NCBI GenBank assembly: GCA_031550325.1
Contig: JAVBOR010000005.1
Coordinates: 1-26,818, forward strand
DNA length: 26,818 nt
Source: JAVBTT01 sp031550325
GTDB taxonomy: Bacteria; Bacillota; Clostridia; Oscillospirales; UBA929
Direction of reading: 5' to 3'
Of this stretch, positions 23,857-26,818 are shown piece after piece. A program made the position numbers and the translations under genes. Each line of letters opens with the position of its first letter. Positions within the stretch are counted from its first letter, which is position 1. The notes under the pieces were generated by a model. It had not been told where the DNA came from. It made no database searches and worked only from the letters and a program-made list of their open reading frames with translations.

Positions 23857-25113
23857 TTGACAGTATTGGTGGTTGGTTCAGGGGGACGCGAGCATGTCAT
23901 ATGCGCCAAGCTCGCCCGGAGTCCTCTTGTAACAAAGCTTTTCTGCGCGCCGGGAAACGGCGGCATCGCCAAATTGGCGCAATGCGTCCCGGTTAAGGCG
24001 ACCGATGTGGACGGTATGGTGGAGTTCGCCCGGCAAAACAGCATCGATTTTGTCGTGGTCGCTCCCGACGATCCGTTGGCGCTGGGCATGGTAGACGCGC
24101 TGCAGGCCGCGGGCATCCGCGCCTTCGGCCCGACAAAGCAAGCAGCGCGCATTGAATCGAGCAAGATTTTTTCCAAGTCTCTGATGAAAAAATACGCCAT
24201 TCCCACCGCGCGATGGGAGGCCTTTACGCAGCTGGAGCCCGCACTCGACTATGTCCGGCGGCAGGGCGCCCCCATCGTTGTCAAGGCCGACGGCCTCGCG
24301 CTGGGCAAGGGCGTTGTTGTTGCGCAAACGGTCGGGGAAGCGCTTGACGCCGTGCGCGATATGATGGAAGGCGGCAAGTTTTTCGAGGCCGGACGCCGCG
24401 TGGTCATCGAGGAGTACTTGAGCGGCCCCGAGGTCACCGTACTCGCCTTTTGCGACGGCAAGACGCTGCTTCCCATGCCGGCCTCGCGCGACCACAAGCG
24501 CGCGCTTGACGCGGACATGGGACCGAACACCGGCGGCATGGGCGCCATCTGCCCTGTTTCGGATTACGGCGAGGCGCTTTCGGCGCGCTGCATGGAGACG
24601 ATTTTTCGTCCGACGGTTGACGCGCTGCAGGCAGAGGGATGCCCGTTTCAGGGCATACTGTACTTTGGACTCATGCTCACGCCCGACGGGCCGAGTGTCA
24701 TTGAGTATAACGCGCGCTTCGGCGACCCAGAGGCTCAGGTTGTGCTGACGCTGCTGGAAAGCGACCTGATGGAGATCTTTTTGGCAGTTGAGGCCGGCTC
24801 TCTGGACTCAGTTGACGTGCGCTGGTCCTCCCGGCACGCCGCGTGCGTGGTCATGGCCAGCGGCGGGTATCCCGGCGCGTATGAAACCGGCAAGCCCATT
24901 TCGGGTCTGGACGCACTTCCCGGCGGCGTGTGCGCCTACCATGCCGGAACGGCGCTTCAGGACGGTCGGACGGTCACGGCGGGCGGACGGGTTTTGGGCC
25001 TTACGGCCGCCGCGGACTCCCTGTCCGGCGCCCTTAAGCTTGCCTATCTCGGCGTGGACGCCGTCTCCTTCGAAGGCGCCCATTTTCGCACAGATATCGG
25101 AAAGAGAGGTTGA
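23857..25113 (+). CDS. purD: Phosphoribosylamine-glycine ligase (GAR synthetase)
   Basis: ATP-grasp enzyme making GAR from phosphoribosylamine, glycine and ATP. The 418 residues show the N-terminal VLVVGSGGREH loop, the preATP-grasp VVAPDDPLALGMVD region, ATP-grasp motifs VKADGLALGKGVVVA and DHKRALDADMGPNTGGMGA, and the metal-binding EYNARFGDPEAQ. The start is TTG at 23857, preceded by CGAGGAG; no ATG gives a complete N-terminus. The DHH gene follows after four bases. This is the third TTG start in the cluster. Confidence 0.96.
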   Translation: MTVLVVGSGGREHVICAKLARSPLVTKLFCAPGNGGIAKLAQCVPVKATDVDGMVEFARQNSIDFVVVAPDDPLALGMVDALQAAGIRAFGPTKQAARIESSKIFSKSLMKKYAIPTARWEAFTQLEPALDYVRRQGAPIVVKADGLALGKGVVVAQTVGEALDAVRDMMEGGKFFEAGRRVVIEEYLSGPEVTVLAFCDGKTLLPMPASRDHKRALDADMGPNTGGMGAICPVSDYGEALSARCMETIFRPTVDALQAEGCPFQGILYFGLMLTPDGPSVIEYNARFGDPEAQVVLTLLESDLMEIFLAVEAGSLDSVDVRWSSRHAACVVMASGGYPGAYETGKPISGLDALPGGVCAYHAGTALQDGRTVTAGGRVLGLTAAADSLSGALKLAYLGVDAVSFEGAHFRTDIGKRG

Positions 25114-25117
25114 CGGT

Positions 25118-26041
25118 ATGAGGCTCTTGACGCGCTCAGATTTTGACGGATTGGTTTGCGGTGCGCTGCTCAAATCCCGCGGCGTAATCGACACCTGGCA
25201 TTTTGTCCACCCCAAGGACGTGCAGGACGGTAAGATTGCCGTGACCGAAAACGACGTGCTGGCCAATATCCCCTATGTTCCCGGCTGCGGCATGTGGTTT
25301 GACCACCATGCGACCGAAATCACCCGCATGGGCAAGGACTATGCCTGTCCCGGAGAGTGCCGCCTCGCGCCGAGCGCCGCCCGCGTCATCTATGAGTACT
25401 ATGGCGGCGAAGCCCAGATGCCTCATTTTGCCTCGCTTGTCCAAAGCTGCGATAAAGTCGACTCGGGAAACCTGACGGCTGGAGAAATCCAGCATCCCAC
25501 CGGCGGCGTCCTGCTGGGCTTTATTATGGATCCGCGCACCGGTTTAGGCAGGTTCCGCAACTTTTCCATCTCCAATCTGGATCTCATGGTCAGGCTGCTG
25601 GACTGCTGCGCGACCATGAGCGTACAGGACATCCTTGACCTGCCCGACGTGCGCGAGCGTATCGACCTTTATTGGGAGCAGACGGAGCTTTTCAGAAAGA
25701 TGCTCCTGGAGAAGTCCCGCGTTGAGGGCAATGTCGTGGTGACCGATTTGCGCGGGGTAGACGTGATCTACTCGGGCAACCGGTTCCTCATTTACAGCCT
25801 GTTCCCCGATCAGAACGTCTCGGTCTGGGTGGTCGACGGCCGCGGCGGCCTGAACACCTCGATCGGCGTGGGCTACAGCGTGCTCAACAAAAGCTGTAAA
25901 AGCGACGTTGGCGCACTTTGTTTCCATTACGGCGGCGGCGGGCACCGGCAGGTTGGCACCTGTCAGGTTGACTGCGCCGAGGCCAGCGGCGTCATCGGCG
26001 AGATCGTCTCGCTTCTGGTCATGGATGAGAATACGCTATAA
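25118..26041 (+). CDS. DHH-family phosphoesterase (exopolyphosphatase-like)
   Basis: A 307-residue cytoplasmic phosphoesterase. N-terminal metal motifs are SDFDG (Asp8, Asp10) and FDHHATE (Asp62-His-His); CDKVD (111-115) supplies a further aspartate. The C-terminal DHHA1-like substrate motif is GGGGHRQVGT (272-281). Relatives cleave polyphosphate, nanoRNA or cyclic-dinucleotide breakdown products; the sequence alone does not say which. The ATG at 25118 is preceded by AGAGAGG. It starts four bases after purD, so it is probably in the same transcript, though a purine role is only suggested by position. No terminator follows: the repeat block begins at its stop codon. Confidence 0.85.
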   Translation: MRLLTRSDFDGLVCGALLKSRGVIDTWHFVHPKDVQDGKIAVTENDVLANIPYVPGCGMWFDHHATEITRMGKDYACPGECRLAPSAARVIYEYYGGEAQMPHFASLVQSCDKVDSGNLTAGEIQHPTGGVLLGFIMDPRTGLGRFRNFSISNLDLMVRLLDCCATMSVQDILDLPDVRERIDLYWEQTELFRKMLLEKSRVEGNVVVTDLRGVDVIYSGNRFLIYSLFPDQNVSVWVVDGRGGLNTSIGVGYSVLNKSCKSDVGALCFHYGGGGHRQVGTCQVDCAEASGVIGEIVSLLVMDENTL

Positions 26042-26253
26042 CCTTGCTTTGACACAGGCCGCCTCTTCGTCCCTTTGCGCAAAACCACGTCGAGCCTGAC
26101 GCCGAAGGCGGCGGGTCCCTGCTGGACTGGTGGAGAGCAAAGCATGGAAACAAGTGACTTTCACGGATTCACTCCGGGAAAGTCACCCAATGCGCGTCTT
26201 CACAAAGACGCGTTCCTGCTCCCGTTTGTAGACAAATCGAAGGTTTGTCTACA
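26042..26253 (+). repeat. Structured interspersed repeat, copy B1
   Basis: It starts with CTTTGACACAGGCC and a CTTCGTCC box. A two-part stem (CTTTGC/GCAAAG plus ACCA/TGGT; 26073-26087 with 26128-26142) frames the 40-nt core at 26088-26127. Then come a 14-bp hairpin with one mismatch (26154-26186), an 8-bp hairpin (26193-26212), CTCCCGTTTG, and a 12-bp hairpin with GAA loop and one wobble (26227-26253). It immediately follows the DHH gene. Confidence 0.85.
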
Positions 26254-26258
26254 GTATC

Positions 26259-26477
26259 CCCTTGCTTTGACACAGGCCCGAAGGGCCTGTGTCAAAGCAA
26301 GGGATTAGATCAAACCGCTGAGGCGGTTTGCAGGGGAATGCTTTCCCGGAGTAAATCCGGGAAAGCATTGTGGTTTTGTCTTTTGCACAGCCCGATCCAG
26401 CAAGAACCTGCCGGCAAAGCCGTCAGGCTCGATGCGGGCAGTGCAAAAGGGACGCGGGCCGGAGCTTTTTAGACAGA
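26259..26477 (-). repeat. Structured interspersed repeat, inverted copy B3
   Basis: Read on the - strand: the CTGTCTAAAAAGC start; a 15-nt stem with one mismatch (26449-26435 with 26394-26380) around the 40-nt core (26434-26395); AACCACAA; a perfect 14-bp hairpin (26369-26337); an 8-bp hairpin (26330-26311); and a perfect 21-bp hairpin with a three-base loop (26303-26259). It faces copy B1 tail to tail. The core palindrome is GGC-TTT-GCC here, against GCC-GAA-GGC in B1 and B2, which is a compensatory exchange. Confidence 0.85.
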
Positions 26478-26484
26478 CGAAATT

Positions 26485-26516
26485 GTCCTCCATAGGCCGT
26501 TAGGCCTTTGGAGGAC
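26485..26516. repeat. Lone 14-bp hairpin between repeat copies
   Basis: GTCCTCCATAGGCC (26485-26498), loop GTTA, and its complement with one mismatch (26503-26516). It does not belong clearly to either neighbouring copy and may be the last hairpin of a decayed third unit. Confidence 0.55.
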
Positions 26517-26520
26517 ATCA

Positions 26521-26818
26521 GCCTGTAGACAAAGGCCGCTTCTTCGTTCCTTTGCGCAAAACCACGTCGAGCCTGACGCCGAAGGCGGCTAGGCCCTGCT
26601 GGACTGAAATAAGAAGAGCCGAGCGCCCGAGCAGGGAGGCCTGGAGCCTGGAGGCGTTTTGAAGCGCACGCGCCCTTAAGGGGCGACCGGTTCAAAAGCC
26701 GCAAGGCGAAGGACGACCGCCCGCGAGGACGAATGAGGCTTGACAGGCGAAAAAAATTAGAACCACAACTCTTTCACGGATTCACTCCGGGAAAGTCACC
26801 CAATGCGCGTCTTCACAA
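26521..26818 (+). repeat. Structured interspersed repeat, copy B2 with an insertion, cut by the window end
   Basis: The 5' part matches B1 closely (GTAGACAAAGGCCGC, CTTCGTTCC, identical stem arm, 40-nt core 26565-26604). In place of the ~25-nt stretch that carries the returning stem arm there are ~150 bases with their own nested stems (TTTTGAA/TTCAAAA around CGCCC/GGGCG, about 26657-26697). The family pattern resumes at AGAACCACAAC (26760) with the next hairpin (26771-26795) and half of the following one at the window end. Confidence 0.75.

Noticed and set aside
26042..26818. CRISPR array
   Set aside because: The repeats are long, occur in both orientations, contain several hairpins and lack equal spacers; no cas genes are near.
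26042..26818. HEARO/omega RNA, integron attC array or IS200/IS605 ends
   Set aside because: No associated nuclease, integrase or transposase gene is seen, and the conserved blocks do not match patterns I can recall for these. It stays open for a model search.

Overview
The window reads as a chromosomal segment of a fairly GC-rich, probably motile member of the Bacillota, class Clostridia. The signs are Bacillus/Clostridium-type proteins, strong purine-rich ribosome binding sites, frequent TTG starts, sigma-A promoters of the TTGACT-17-TATACT kind, a class I c-di-GMP riboswitch and a CsaB-type cell-wall pyruvyl transferase. The genus cannot be named from sequence alone. The first ~1.45 kb is visibly more AT-rich than the rest.

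Layout. 1-1450 (+): the tail of a GHKL sensor kinase, a water-type aquaporin, a 45-residue orphan ORF and a strong terminator. 1506-8230 (-): a polyamine operon transcribed speD-speA-speE-speB-carboxyspermidine dehydrogenase-carboxyspermidine decarboxylase, preceded by a ~410-nt structured leader with its own promoter and a small upstream ORF. 8261-8578: two copies, one truncated, of an interspersed structured repeat. 8584-11236 (-): cheA-cheW with promoter. 11312-12577 (-): a DUF3810-type membrane zincin with promoter and terminator. 12807-12997 (-): promoter, c-di-GMP-I riboswitch and intrinsic terminator with no obvious gene directly attached. 13092-14973 (-): an envelope LysM-G5-M23 peptidase with promoter, triple operator-like repeat and terminator. 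15071-26041 (+): a glycosyltransferase-CsaB fusion, a TuaH-like glycosyltransferase, then purE-F-M-N-H-D and a DHH phosphoesterase, with internal promoters before purH and purD. 26042-26818: three more copies of the same structured repeat, packed head to tail and head to head; the last runs off the window.

Gene-free stretches above 300 bases are 1139-1505 (small ORF and terminator), 7779-8583 (speD leader, promoter, repeats), 12517-13186 (promoters, riboswitch, terminators), 14849-15261 (divergent promoters and repeats) and 26042-26818 (repeats). The 230-457 gap is shorter and holds only a weak promoter.

How the genes work together. SpeA and SpeB make putrescine from arginine through agmatine. 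The operon then holds two independent ways to spermidine: SpeD plus SpeE (decarboxylated AdoMet) and the dehydrogenase/decarboxylase pair (aspartate semialdehyde, carboxyspermidine). The pur genes supply the amidotransferase and most later steps of IMP synthesis, but purC, purB, purL/Q/S and purK are not here. The peptidase, CsaB fusion and TuaH-like genes form a divergent cell-envelope block.

The most unusual signal is the repeat family at 8261-8578 and 26042-26818. A conserved 40-nt core is framed by stems whose sequences differ between copies but whose base pairing is kept, which suggests a structured RNA or single-stranded DNA element, perhaps mobile. The structured, possibly polyamine- or SAM-responsive speD leader is the second candidate.
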